Source: Pseudoscleropodium purum | Lineage: Eukaryota > Streptophyta > Bryopsida > Hypnales > Brachytheciaceae | NCBI GenBank assembly: GCA_963969395.1 | Contig: OZ017795.1 | Coordinates: 4,836,001 to 4,900,000 of the forward strand | Direction: 5' to 3' | Length of the DNA stretch: 64,000 nucleotides | In this document: positions 10,661-22,609 of the stretch, piece by piece | How positions within the stretch are numbered: position 1 is the first letter of the stretch | How the letters are laid out: each line of letters begins with the position of its first letter | Translations under genes and position numbers: made by a program | Notes under the pieces: model-generated | Told to the model about the DNA's origin: nothing | Seen by the model: only the letters and a program-made list of their open reading frames with translations | Databases searched by the model: none

Positions 10661-11403
10661 TTATATCACTAGATAGTTACCACCAACCATATCCGGTAAT
10701 GGCAATTTGCAATTGCTAAGTGCCTAAGTGGCATTGCTTTTGATATTAATATTATCATTTTTGTTTTATTTTTGAAGTCCTAGCAAAGTAAAAATAATGG
10801 AATTCCATTTTAGAGTATATGGAAATTCAAAAAAAAATCTAAAAACTTTGTTTCATTATGAAAGTTTTCACGTAATGTTGCCAATACTATACATAATATT
10901 TGACTACTACAATGCATAAACCTTTAAAGGGTTTAAGAGCCCAATTTATTTGGATTTTTAGAGAAATTGGGGAGACTTTTTTTACTTCATAATCTAAAAT
11001 TTTTCCATGAAATTTTTTGGATGGATGACAATCATCCTAATCCACATATAAAGCTTATTTTTGCATCACTCCAATAAATATTTGCAAAAGTCATGAGTTT
11101 TTTCCAATTTCAAGATCAAAGTGGGTAGATAAAATTATAGCCTAAGAATATACTAATTTGTTATATTTTATTTTGTAGATGGATACCTACTCAAAACATT
11201 TGAACTGGCCATTCAATTGTAAATAATGAAGTGAATGTTATAAAGAGTTTTATTTTGTAAGCAATTAAGGTGAATGAAAACATATAAAGTGGTCATTTGA
11301 ATTCAATTTTAAAAATTTTAAAAATAAAAAAAAAACTAAAGATATTAATTGTATATTAAAATATTCTCACTAGTGTGGGTACTAGTAGGATTAACAATTC
11401 CTA

Positions 11404-11708
11404 GTTTCTTGCATGGTTGTCATAACGGGCGAGTTAGGGTCATCGAACGGGATGGACAGACGGTCCGGATGGCTTTAATTTTGTAACTTGTGCAATTTTG
11501 CGGAATGACATGTCACCTCGGAATGTGAAATCCAAGGCGCGGACAATCTCATCCGTCCGTCCGTCCGTTCCTTAATCCACATGGCATCCACGTGGCCTAT
11601 TTTTTCGTTATCAGAAAGTCGACTATGTGTTGACTGTATAGGACGGGCGGGACCTCTAATGGACGGGCGAACCGGACGTCCGTCCACTGTGACAACCATG
11701 ATTTCTTG
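11404..11708. mobile_element. Non-autonomous hAT-type MITE with 8-bp target duplication
   Basis: A GC-richer island of 289 bp (11412-11700) bounded by inverted ends CATGGTTGTCA and TGACAACCATG. The flanks are GTTTCTTG (11404-11411) and ATTTCTTG (11701-11708), an 8-bp direct repeat with one mismatch. An 8-bp duplication and ends of the type CA-GGTTGTCA are hallmarks of hAT elements. The inside holds no ORF of transposase type, but has inverted GGACGGGCGG/CCGTCC words and a (CCGT)n run near 11552-11567. Confidence 0.82.
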
Positions 11709-13005
11709 TAAAAGTTATTAGCAGATTAGTTTTTTCTTTCATTCTTTCATTCACCTTTGACTTTACAATTTTTTGAAGATGAATATGACAGTTTATTTGG
11801 TGAAATTTTTTGACTAAAACACACAAGTTATGGGGCATACTTATTTTCTTCTAAAAATGTTGAATTAATCTAAATTTGAACACTCCCTTTTGGAAAAGCT
11901 AGAAAAGCATACATTTTGAAGTTTGGGCACATTAAACTTACAATCAATGGGAGCATTCACTTTAAAATTTAGAAAAAATATACTTAAACAACTTAACTAA
12001 TGGATTAAGATTATAGTTGAATTTTTTACAAAAAAAATATAGATGAAGCTTTTAGCCTTACTCAGTTAAATATTAGTATTTTGAAGCAGTTTTGGCAAGA
12101 ACTTTTGGAGTGATTTGGACCTTAACATATACAAAATCTATTCGCCAATTTTTGAATGGCTACCAAATTCATTTCATATTGAAAATACTATAACAATCTA
12201 TATGATTTGTTTATTTTTTGATAGTAGTAGAACATGTTTCTATAATAATCAAAATAGAAAAAAGTACAACTTGTAAATTGGGCATTTATTACAAGTTGCA
12301 TTTATACAATCTATGGCCTATTTTATTTGTCCTTTAAAGAAAATTTGTTCATATGTAAATCTCTATTCAAGAACCTTAGGCACTTTCTTCAGGATCTACA
12401 AATTTTCATCATAACATCAATCAACAATGATAGGAAGGTCTTGTTGGAGGTTCATACCTCAAAAAAATTTATCTATTAATTTGAAGAATTATTTTTATAA
12501 AAAAGACCATAATTACAACTTGTATTAGACCCTTCTTCACATGCTTGTCCAACCCTTAAAACTCTAAGGCATAATTTTAGGCTATTTTCTACTTTTGGGT
12601 AGGCCCTTCCCAATGCAATATTTATTGTATTCTTATAAAAAAAATTTATCCAAAGTATGTTTCACTACCAATTTGATGCATGGAAAATTTAAAATTAATT
12701 TCAAGCATTTTAAAGGTTGGAAAAAAATTCAAAATCATATACCTTTCAACTTTGGGAATTATGTTAACAAGCTTGTTGAGAGTATATATAAAAAATTTCA
12801 ACCTAATTGGACCTATCAATCATAGCTGCCCTGAAACAACTTATAGCTCAAAAAAACATCCTTTTGAAGCATAATTTTTTAGTCATGACTAGGATTGTTG
12901 TGAATTCTTTTAGGCATCAAGTTAGTAGTAAAGCACATTTTTCAAAAAGAATTCAAGAAGAAGGACCTAGCCAACATTGAAAAATAACTTGAAATCATGC
13001 CTCAA
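11709..13005. other. AT-rich non-coding DNA
   Basis: Long A/T runs and no supported coding frame. Style and word content match the dispersed AT-rich repeats that fill the window, but I matched no specific second copy here. Confidence 0.5.
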
Positions 13006-13009
13006 GGTT

Positions 13010-13880
13010 TAACCCCTAAATGTTTTGGACTATGTTTTTACCAAAACACTCTAAAACTGTCATTTCTAATGCAAGTACCAAATTTTTTTTTTAAAGAAAA
13101 ATTTGGACACATGTAACCATAGGATCTTTCAGTAACCTAATTTGAGAATATGTGGAAAAAATTTCAAAATTTTCCACTATGTAGATTGCAAGATATTAGC
13201 ATTTGAAGCGAAAACAAATCTTATTTTTGGTCCTTCCCTAAACTAGGCAGAGCTCTACATTTTACAAGGTCACATTTTCATGAAAAAATGTTCAAATTGG
13301 TGGTTCTTCTTTGATTCATACTTCAAGGCAAGTTGGCTACATGCTTGAAATTTCTTAGATCATTTGGAATTGTACAACATATAAGAAAAAAATAGTAAAT
13401 AGAAAAATGTAGAAAATGATTCAAAATACTAAATTGTTGATATTTTAGTTATGGAATTGAAAAATGCCAATTCCAGTGGTTTTAATGTTGTAATAAATAA
13501 TTTTCTTCCTATGATTTTATTTTGTTTTTTAAATATTGAAAATTGAATTAAATAAAAGACTTCAAAGTTTATTTTAGAATAGAAAACCTATAATTGCCCG
13601 CAAACTAAAACTTCTCATAACTTTCATCTCAATAATTACAATGGAATGATTCGAAACTTTCCACGTATAGATAAATCTAGAAAATGAATTTTAAATTTTT
13701 TATTTTAAAAAAAGTGCATTTTAAAGAAATATTTGGATTGCCCACAGAGCATTGAAAATTACATATCATACAATAACTTTTTGACCATGTAGTAAAAAGT
13801 TATGAAATTGTTGGGCATTAAATCTACTCCTTAGGCACATGTTGTGTGAAAATTTCAAAGAAAAATAAATAAAAACTCCA
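13010..13880 (-). repeat. Dispersed repeat family A, inverted copy
   Basis: The reverse complement aligns by eye, with gaps, to 48060-49440 over its whole length. Shared blocks in the same order include AAGGAGTAG followed by CATAACTTTT, AAAGTTATTccATGATATGT, TTTATTACAACATTA, GGCATTTTTCAATTCC, ACAATTTAGTATTT, GCTAATATCTTGCCATCTAC (Q-type variants) and TTACATGTG. Part of it also matches 37480-37700 in the same orientation as here. It has no ORF, so it is a non-coding part of a transposon or a non-autonomous element. Confidence 0.85.
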
Positions 13881-14332
13881 TTTGTAGTGAGTTGCCCAAA
13901 ATTTCTATGTTACCAAAAATGCGTTTTAGGTGTTTAGGGATTAAAGACTAACATATTCTTCGATTATATGAAGCCCATTCTTTCTTCCTCCATTTACTTG
14001 TTTGTGGAATTTTGAATGTAAAATAACTCCAGAATATTTTTAGTTCTATAATGGTGAACTATTACCTTCCTAGTTAATAATACACTTATTTATGAAATTT
14101 ACATCCAACAAATAGTAGAAGAAGTAAATAGTGGAAAAACTATCTTCTAAAAAAGAAAATACAAAGATCTTATTAATCAATTATCCACCTTTGCATATCA
14201 AATACAAATAAATAAAACACATGATTTGCCTTTCTATTTTCCAAAACTAAAACCAAAAAAACTTTTACACAAAATGCATATATAACAGATATGGATAAAT
14301 ATGTAGAATATAGAGGTGTTTATAGAATACTA

Positions 14333-14553
14333 CACTATAAGAGAAAGGGGTGTTTTAAGTGAGTTTTTAAATATAGTCCTAGACATAAGATTTTAAGTAA
14401 TGACCTTCAAAGAGATTCTTAGCAAAATTTTACTAAAAGCACATATATTTCTAGTAAATTTTTGTTAAAATCTCTTTAATGATCATTACTTAAAATCTTA
14501 TGTCTAGGACTATACTTTAAAACTCACTTAAAACATCCATTTTTCTTATAGTA
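14333..14553. mobile_element. Foldback MITE, CACTA-like ends
   Basis: A 220-bp near-perfect palindrome. The left arm starts CACTATAAGAGAAAGG and continues through GTGTTTTAAGTGAG and AGTCCTAGACATAAGATTTT; the right arm repeats all of this in reverse complement and ends TTTTCTTATAGTA. The arms are about 100 bp with few mismatches, around a loop near 14438-14448. The CACTATAAG terminus is the CACTA-superfamily signature and also occurs at 63874. The 3-bp flanks are CTA and CTT, an imperfect duplication. The transcript would fold into a long hairpin suitable for small-RNA production (inference). Confidence 0.8.
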
Positions 14554-14559
14554 CTTATA

Positions 14560-15930
14560 CATGGATATATGGATACATGTCTAGGATATAGAATATGGGA
14601 TACTTGATATTAAATATAATTGTTAATCCCTTATTGATCACTATGTAGAATATTCAAAAAAAATGTAGATATGAAGGGTAATGAACAATTAATGTACATA
14701 TAGATGTATTATAATTCACTCATCCAGCTTAATTCTTAACTACCTAATTGACCATATGTGATAAATTCAAAATTTCAAGCTCGTTTTGATATAGTTAGTA
14801 AAATCCTTCTAATTGATTAAAAAAATTATAGAAAATACTGAATGTTTACTATTGAAAGCTTTTATTTTTCATTGAAAAAGGTAAATATTTTATTTTTGAA
14901 AGGCCCTCAAAGATTTATGTATATTAGTAGTAGAAAAATTAAACTTGTGAATTTTACTTGATTTCTAAGCTTCAAGCAAACTATCTATTGTGATTACATG
15001 CACATATGGTTTGGACTCCTCCCACCCCCAAGACACAACAAGAGCCGTGTTTAAAAAAAACACCACACCCACTTCCTACCATAGATCTAAATTTCAAATT
15101 TATTTTCAAATTTCAAATCTAATTATACATATGAATTTTAACTAATCTCAGAAATACAATACAGATATGTATACCAAAAATATAATACAATACAAATACT
15201 GAATTACAATATGGATATAGATATATGATATGAATATTGAAAAGGTTGTAGATATGAAAATACGAAAGTTAACCCATATTGTTTGTTGTAGATAGTACAT
15301 TTGGAAATTAAAAATAGGGGTCAGTTAGAATTAGGATTTGGGTTGGGTTTGGGTTGGGTTTGGAGGGAAGGGGTACTAGGGATTCAAGAAAAAATATTTA
15401 AATTGGGGTTGCTTCCATCTACCTGCAATGCACATTTGTCATTGCCCACCCAAAAGACAACCTATAATTATGCCAATTTCACTTGATTTGAGATCTAAAA
15501 ATTTTACTTATCCATTTGCTTTGAAAATGGTCCCAATGAAAAGCATAAAGTGTTTTCACCATTGAAAATTAAAATGTGCATTTCAAATGTTAATTTGGAG
15601 TTATTTGCAATTTCTACTTATTAAAAAAATTGCATTTCAACAATTGCAAGGTGGATTGTGTAATGAGTTTGATAACTCTTCATTTTAACTTAAGGGTTTT
15701 GGAAGAAGATTTCAGCGTATTAATACAATTTTTAGTTGATCATGTCACCTTTAATCCCCTAAAACTCTTGTATGCAAATTTCTCAAACACTGTGGAGAGG
15801 GGCATGCATTAAAAACAAGATATGTACAATTCTCTTGTTATAATCTCACAATTCTTATGCAATTTTAAACTCAAAATTGGTATGTACACTAATAAGCAAG
15901 CTATTTAAACATCTATTTGGTTAGATTTTG
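14560..15930. other. AT-rich non-coding DNA with tandem ATATGGATAC-like words
   Basis: No gene supported. Word arrays such as ATATGGATA and AATACAAATAC recur near 14560-14610 and 15120-15240, in the style of repeat family B. A GT-rich patch at 15340-15358 is listed separately. Confidence 0.5.
15340..15358 (+). other. G-quadruplex motif
   Basis: Four GGG runs separated by 2, 3 and 2 T residues (GGGTTGGGTTTGGGTTGGG). This satisfies the classical G3+N1-7 rule in an otherwise very AT-rich stretch. Confidence 0.75.
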
Positions 15931-15931
15931 G

Positions 15932-15956
15932 AAAAAAAAAAAAAAAAAAAAAAAAA
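15932..15956 (+). repeat. Poly(A) run of 25
   Basis: An uninterrupted A25 run after ATTTTGG. It could be the tail of a retroposon, but no element body was identified upstream. Confidence 0.8.
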
Positions 15957-16139
15957 CTTACTTCATAGGGAATAACTATGAGCCTGTGTTCTTCTTCATA
16001 GGAAAAACACACTTAGAAAAGCTTGAGCACTTACAATGTACCAAAAAGAAGCAAGGAACCTTATGCATACTACCCCCTACAACTTGAACCATTGATTATT
16101 TAAAAAAAATTAAAACCCCTCTAACTGCCATTGATTTGA

Positions 16140-16450
16140 TTTCATGAATACATTGTGAATACTGATGAATGTGGTCTATTAATCTTTCTAAAAAAATCAT
16201 TGATGAAGCACCAAATGCCATTGATCCGGATCTGGATCCAAATGTAGATACATATACACATAAGGAATATGGTTACAAAATACAAATACATATATAGAAT
16301 ATATACACTAATATAGAATATAGATATTGTACAAGATACAAGTATCATACAAGATATAGATATTGTATGGTATACAAATACTATATGAAATATTAATATT
16401 GTATTGAATATGGTATGGGGATTTATCCCATATCAAATGTCACCCCCACC
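16140..16450 (-). repeat. Dispersed repeat family B, inverted diverged copy
   Basis: Reverse complement shows the family B order: a long stretch of TATATCTTGTA and TATCCATAT-like words, then GGATCAATGG, a gap, GATTTTTTTAGAAAGATTAATAG. It is more diverged than the 10.3 and 58.8 kb copies. Confidence 0.6.
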
Positions 16451-17049
16451 CTCACTTCAAAATTACAAATTGGAGGGATGGGAATGGTTTCCTCACAAAA
16501 ATTAAATTAATTTTTTAATACCTTCATACCCCAAGGAATTTAATAATGAAAAATTGAATTTTGAGCTCATTGTGATAGTTTTGTCACAATGCCAATGAGC
16601 TCAAAAGAGGCTGCCTCAACAACCTCAACAGTAGGGGTTAAGTGGGTGGGGGAGGTTTAACTGAAGGGAATTTACTCACTATTAATACTGGCTGGTCGGA
16701 CTGAGAATTGAAGTTACAAAACTGAAGAGTAAACAATTGACCTGGGAAAAAGGGTTCTGAAATTCTCTACATCTTATAATCATCAGGAGTCCACAATGCA
16801 GATGTTAATGTCTCAGAAAGTGTATCTCTTAAATGGCAAGTCTATTAAAATGTCTCTCTTAAAGTGTGGAAAACCAATGCGCAAGAGAAAGAGTATCCAA
16901 AAAAATATGAGTTGCTTAGCTAAAAGAATGTTTTACAGAATCATGAAAATCTTGAAGATATACAAATAGCAGTCAAGTTTTCTTAAAAAACCCGGTAAGG
17001 CCCACACGATTTGCCACAAAGTTCACATTCAAAGTTTCTAGCACACTTC

Positions 17050-17643
17050 TCACAATGGCAAGTCAAGTCCGTTTCCAACATCAATGCCAACCGCTTGTAG
17101 AAGACCTTTGTTAATAATCTGATCACAGAAATATCATGAAACCATTAGTCACACCATACAGGTAAACAGAAGTAAACAGGGGAAACGAAATGAGTGACCT
17201 CAAGACTTAAATTCTTCAATTTTGGCATGGCATTCTTGACTTAATCACTGTCTGGTTCTAGAATGCTGTATCTAAAACTAGAAATTCCACTTTGGAAGCT
17301 AATATTCAATTACACTAACATGCAAAACACAATTCTATCATTCACAACTGTATGATATCATTTTTTCTTTCTATTGGTATATTTTTTTACCCTCCTTGAA
17401 GCAGCAACTCTTGTCCACTTGAGTTTAATTCTTTTCAATGCAACAGAATGTTGAATGTGTTTACAAATGTCCAGAAAATCTCAAATAGGCGAAGGATAGA
17501 CAAAGGTCACTAGAACTTACAGCTTCCACTATGATGATTCCAAAAAGTCCAATCAGGGATGCACGCGAATTCCACACTTCGGCATTTTCGGTAAATCCCC
17601 AAAATGACATGGGCAATTTCGGCTCATCCCTGGGTACATCAAC
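17050..17643 (-). CDS. OHP1: One-helix protein 1 (HLIP-type), 3' exons only
   Basis: Two minus-strand exons join in phase. Exon 17521-17643 (41 codons) is preceded by acceptor AACTTGCAG and followed by donor GTAAGT; exon 17050-17118 (22 codons plus TGA) follows acceptor GATCAG. The protein reads VDVPRDEPKLP, then FWGFTENAEVWNSRASLIGL, the chlorophyll-binding ExWNSR helix of LHC/HLIP proteins, and ends NKGLLQAVGIDVGNGLDLPL. From memory this matches plant OHP1, including the exact LDLPL terminus. OHP1 is a single-helix thylakoid protein that works with OHP2 and HCF244 in photosystem II reaction-centre assembly and pigment binding. The N-terminal exon with the chloroplast transit peptide and first residues of the mature protein was not found upstream, so the gene is listed as 5' incomplete. 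It either has a long first intron or has lost that exon. Confidence 0.9.
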
Positions 17644-17998
17644 CTGCAAGTTATTTTGTAACGTTTAAACTCCAAGAAATGAATTAGGTCTGTCAAGCAT
17701 TCTCACCAAGAAGACAGGAGTAATATACAGTACCCGCTGTGCACACCCAGTGTTCTACAGCATATGGACGTATAAAATGACCTATCTGAAGTATACAAGA
17801 TCCTTGTAAATCAAAGGTCAATAATGAGATCAACCCCTACGAACTTCAATTTCATTATACTATATTGGCAGATATTCACGACATTGGCACTCTTCTATGC
17901 GGTGACCTCGAAACCTAAATGTGTAGCAGTCCCAATTTTTGAAATTTTGTGCTCAAAATTTGCACCATTATAGCAGCACCATTTCGGCAAAAGACCCC

Positions 17999-18147
17999 TT
18001 TCTTGTAAATTGGAAACCCTACAATGACTGAACAAAATTGTCTTACACCTTTACCAATTTTGTTCAGTCATTGTAGGGTTTCCTTTCTTGTAAATTGGCA
18101 TCTTTGAAAAAGGAAACCCTACAATGACTGAACAAAATTGTCTTACA
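17999..18147. repeat. Perfect 29-bp hairpin plus third direct copy
   Basis: A 36-bp word starting GGAAACCCTACAATGACTG occurs at 18012-18047 and identically at 18112-18147. Its first 29 bases occur in perfect reverse complement at 18055-18083, giving a 29-bp stem with a 14-base loop. The word TTTCTTGTAAATTGG also repeats directly at 17999-18013 and 18084-18098. Confidence 0.95.
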
Positions 18148-18149
18148 TG

Positions 18150-18714
18150 GGGTCTTCAACCAACCCCAATCCTTGAATTGATAAGTCCCTCCCAAGCATT
18201 TAGCAAAGTATAATGGTTGCCCAACCTATGAAGGACCAAGGCCACAAGGTAGTACTGATCTAAAGTGGGGTCCTATAAAGTGAATATTCACTAGGTGATC
18301 ACATCTTGGGGAAGCTAAAGCCTTTGAAGTTTTTTTAGTAAATTTTCTTTGAAAAATAAATAGAACTAATATTTAAGTTGCTTTGTATTTTTTTTTAATT
18401 TGTGGAATTAGTTATGAATTTTTGAACTTTAAATTGCTCCCAAACATTCAAAACAACTTGAATTGATATGAAAATTTTACCACAATAAGTAGACTTCAAG
18501 GGAAACATAATCCAACAAATTCAATTGAAAGCAAACATTAGATGAAGGAGATACAAGTCCCCAAAGTTACAACCATCAAATGTAGTTTGATGGACTCAAA
18601 TTGAACCTATGACCTTTGATTGGCTTACAAAAAATCAATACATCTTGGATTGATCTGAAAATTTTACCACACAAATTAGAAGAAAGAGCACAAATTGAGT
18701 TAAAAGTCTAGAAA
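18150..18714. other. AT-rich non-coding DNA
   Basis: No gene supported. Long A/T-rich words typical of the surrounding repeats. Confidence 0.45.
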
Positions 18715-19300
18715 TTAAAAAAAACAAAAACACACTTGATTATTATTCTTTAAAAAAATGCTAAGTAGAAGTAGGTCCAAGATTGGAAAAATAAACTTAA
18801 TTGTAAATAACTCCAAGATGGGATTGAAAGACAATAATCCCAATGGTAATATTGTTTTAGCAAGCAAACACAACAAGTTAAGAAAAAATTGTGGAAAATT
18901 GTAAAAATTGCATTTAGAATTGAATCCTACAAGTTATTTTTTCAAAAAGATGCTGAAATTGCCCGAAAAACAAGATTGTCCTTAACTTTTTCATTATTAG
19001 TCCAAATAGAACAAATCAAAGCTTCACATGTAGACAAAAATAAAAAAATTGGGGGAAAAAAATTAAAATTCATTTTGATTTTTTGCAATTTTTTTTGTGT
19101 TGCCTGCCAAGTTTAGTTTCAGGCTTTTTATGGTATAACTTTTTCTCCTAGGCACCAATTGAAATAAAAATTATATTCCCACATAGATATTCAATTTTCC
19201 TATCTTACAAAAAGGTTTCAAAACAATTCACCCAAAATTGAGGTCACAAGAACTTGCCTAAAATCTAATTTGTCCCCCAAGGGGACAATGGGACTTTAGG
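18715..19300 (+). repeat. Dispersed AT-rich repeat, partner of 37760-38060
   Basis: Blocks in common and in order with 37760-38060: a poly(A)-rich stretch with ACAAAAA, AGCAAGCAAAC or CAACAAGCAAACT, then a word reading AAAAATTGTAAAAATTG, a TATTTTTCAAAAA block and CACAAGAACTTG. It continues to about 20.0 kb with long minus-strand frames that I consider non-genic. Confidence 0.65.
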
Positions 19301-20209
19301 GGTTAAAAAATAATGCTAAGGACAAAAACTTTGCCATATTAGAGGGATTAAACTCAAATTCTGGAAAACTTTTGCAAGAATTCTGTTATACGGGGACAAT
19401 GGAGTGTCTTGGATCCAACCCAAGATCTCCCCAATTGATTTCAAACAATACTTTTTTGGACCACATATTCTAAACTCAAGGGCTTTTGGAGGATATTCAC
19501 ACACCAATGGTTGAAAATCCGATACAAGAGCTCAAATGGGAATAAAGTTAGTAAATAAAGACACTTTAAACACAATAAGGCAAGCTCTAAGGTATTCAAC
19601 CTAATGGCATAGCCATAATTTAGCTCAAATATCCTTGGTGTTAGTACATACAATGAACACCCAAAAATGATTAAATTACTTCAAAACAACTCCAAACACA
19701 ATGGTTAGCAAGCTCTCCAAAGGGACCCCAACATCCTTTGAAATGGGCTTAAACACAAAAGATGGTAGAGAAATCAAGGAGCAAAATGGCTCCAAATCAC
19801 AATTCAAACAAGGTTTTTGGCAAATTGCCAAAATTCCAACAACGTAGTTGCGTTTGGGCCAAACGAAAAACAACGAGGTTTGGTCTTGAATGACCAAGAA
19901 AACAAATGAAAAAGGGGTGCAAAGAAAGAGGAAATGAGGGCCTTTTATACTTTTTCAAGGCCCCCAACCCCTCTCAAATTACCTACAACTACTCTCATGT
20001 AAATCCAAAGTAAAATCAAATCAAATTTTATACAACTGATGTGATCACTCTAACTTTTGGAAAAATGCTCCAAATGCAAAACCAATTGTGCCATGGTCTT
20101 CAAAAGGCCTAAGTAAGCCTAAGAGAGCCTCTAACCCCTACTTTCCAAACTATTTTGCAAGTAAAAAGCCAATGAATTGCAAGCCAGTGAAAAAGTAGAA
20201 AATTTAAAT

Positions 20210-20745
20210 ATTGGAATTTGTTTTTTCTCAAGGTTTTGACTACCCTACGTTGTCTGGAAGGTTTAAGATAGTAAAAAAGAGTGCAGGTTTACTTCATTTT
20301 TACACCATATGCGCCTTGTACATTGGTCAACCGGTTGAATGTTTTGGAAAACCATTAAAATCCAGTGCCATTGCCAATTCTTGCACCTGTTGATGTCAAA
20401 ATGTCTTGAAATTTGGTTGGGCACTTGTTTAAGCGTAAAAAAACTACCTCAATTTTTAGTGGGATTTTATTACTATTCGGATAATTTCTATGAATTTCCA
20501 ATCACTGGTATACGAGGTTGACTTCCCATAGAGTCATCTTCTACAATTTGAAAAATTATAAAACTTCTTGGGCAACCTCTAGAAAGATTCCAAATTCTAA
20601 TTGCAACTTTATATGTTTATTTGCATTAAATGTAGAGAGGTTTGAATTCTTGACCTTTTGTATTTAATTCCTTGTGGGAGGAATCATTTCTATACAAGAA
20701 AATCTTTATGAACTGACTTCGCCATTGAGATCCTAGCGTATTTTT
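20210..20745 (+). repeat. Diverged direct repeat, left copy
   Basis: Shares with 22610-23130, in the same order, TTGGTCAAC, TCAAAATGTCTT, TTTTTAGTGrGATTTTA, GAATTTCTATGAATTTC-like, AAAATTTTGAAACTT-like, CCTCT and AGAAAATCTTC-like blocks. Spacing between the copies is about 2.4 kb. They could be old LTRs of a non-autonomous element or a segmental duplication. No TG...CA ends, primer-binding site or polypurine tract was recognised. Confidence 0.7.
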
Positions 20746-22609
20746 ATGCAAAAAAGCACCTTCCTCCAATCTTCAGTGCGCATCCTTGTGAATTAGTGGA
20801 TTTGTATAAATCTCGTAATCATCTAAAATAAACATCTTCTATGACTTTATCTACTAGGACTCAATTGTATCTCAAACTCCTAATCAACATACTAGACACC
20901 TATATAGACACTAAAAATGGTAAATGAAAGTGCTTAGAGCACTTGCAAACTTTCCTAAAATAACACATTGCAAATGTAGGGGCTTCTACCAATACAATGT
21001 TAATACGTTTATAGGCCTTTTGGAACCAAAAGGCTATAAAGAATGAGCTAAAGCAATAAATTAAAAAATTAAAAAATTAAAAAAAAATTAAAAAATTGAG
21101 GCCCAAGTGACAACTATTGGACTCACAGCCCTCTATCTTTTCTTTTTCTTTTTTTCCAATTCCCTTACCTTCTTCTTTTTCTTTCTTTATCTTTATCTCA
21201 CTCCTCTTATCATATTAATGGTAGTTAGGATGGCCACCAATCAACTAGCAAGTCAATAGAGGAGTACTTAATGTTAATGGCCACTTAGCTTATATTAACA
21301 CCCTCCTCCTACTTATGTGATCCAAAGGGAAGTTATGGCCACTTTTGCACAACCTCTTACACCTATCTATCCCTATGACACATATCTATGGGTGGAGGTT
21401 GATCTACAAGGTCTTCCACCCCAAGCCACTCCCTTCTATTAAGCCAACTCCTCTTTTCTCTGTCCCCATTTGTTAGGTGTGATTTTATTTTGAGGGCTCA
21501 CATTGAGTGAGGATGGAGTTAAAGGATGGTTATTAGAGAGTAGTGTTTGAGTGCATGACTTGGTGTTTTCTTCCCTTATATTCTTTCTACCTCTCTTAAG
21601 TCTCTATTATCTTCTATCTCTTCCTATACTATTTTCTTATCTATTTCTACTATTGTCTTGTCTATTCCTACTATTTTCCTATCTAATCCTCCACCCCAAT
21701 GCTATTCTAACCTCTAGCTTCTAAAACCCCAAAATTTTCCAATTTTTTTCCAACTCCCCTAGCCTAGTTTTGGGTTCTATCTACTAGCCCGGTACCCGGT
21801 CTGCCTATTGGCTTCCAAACCCACTCAAACCTTAATACTCGGACAATTGAATTTGGAGGTTTGAAGTGCTAAGGTCTAGGTGTTGAGGTACTACGCAAAT
21901 TGGATGTGGGATAGGCTAGGGGTTGGTCTAAATATGGGTGCAAGGAAACTTCTGAACCCTAATAATTTAGACTTAGAGGCTTGACTTAAATACGGACACT
22001 ACAAACATGTGGAGATCATTAGGGGCTATTGCCTAATTTTGGAAACTAAAGTTTGACTTGTTTCCAATACATTTTGGAAACTAAACTTTTGAATTAACTA
22101 ATAGGAATGTTCAAAGTTCTATTGTTATTTTGAGTTGAACACCAAATCTAAGACTTTCCTTGGTTCCTAGGTTCAAAGCTCCACTGTCCAATGGAATTTT
22201 AACATACAACCTAAAAGAACTAGTTTAATCATAGGAACCTCATTAATACTAGATTTTATCTTGATTTGTCCAAATCTAAATAAAACTCCATTTCCATCAT
22301 AAAGACTTGAGGGCCTTCAAAGTTCTTCACAAAGTTCCTCAATTGACTAGTAGGAACTTTGTTTTCACTGTCAGAACCCTAAAGGACTAGATCTTCCCAC
22401 AATTTTCTTTTTTTCTTAAATTGTTGACTTTTAGCTCTAATGCTAATCCAAATTTTCACTTTTGAAGATCAACTTCAAATTACAAATGGATTATGCCATT
22501 GGCTTTAGAAGACCATTTTTGAGTCTAGAAGAAAATACTCCCCTTTTATCTTCACCAAAACCCCATCAAAATCCATCACTAACTAAAGTCAATAAAAGGC
22601 TAAAAATGT

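Noticed and set aside
15320..15370. Interstitial telomere repeat
   Set aside because: The words are TTTGGG/TTGGG in irregular order over about 30 bases, not a TTTAGGG array.
19316..19897. Run of minus-strand frames of 60-73 codons
   Set aside because: Not joinable by splice sites, no domain, and inside repeat-like DNA.
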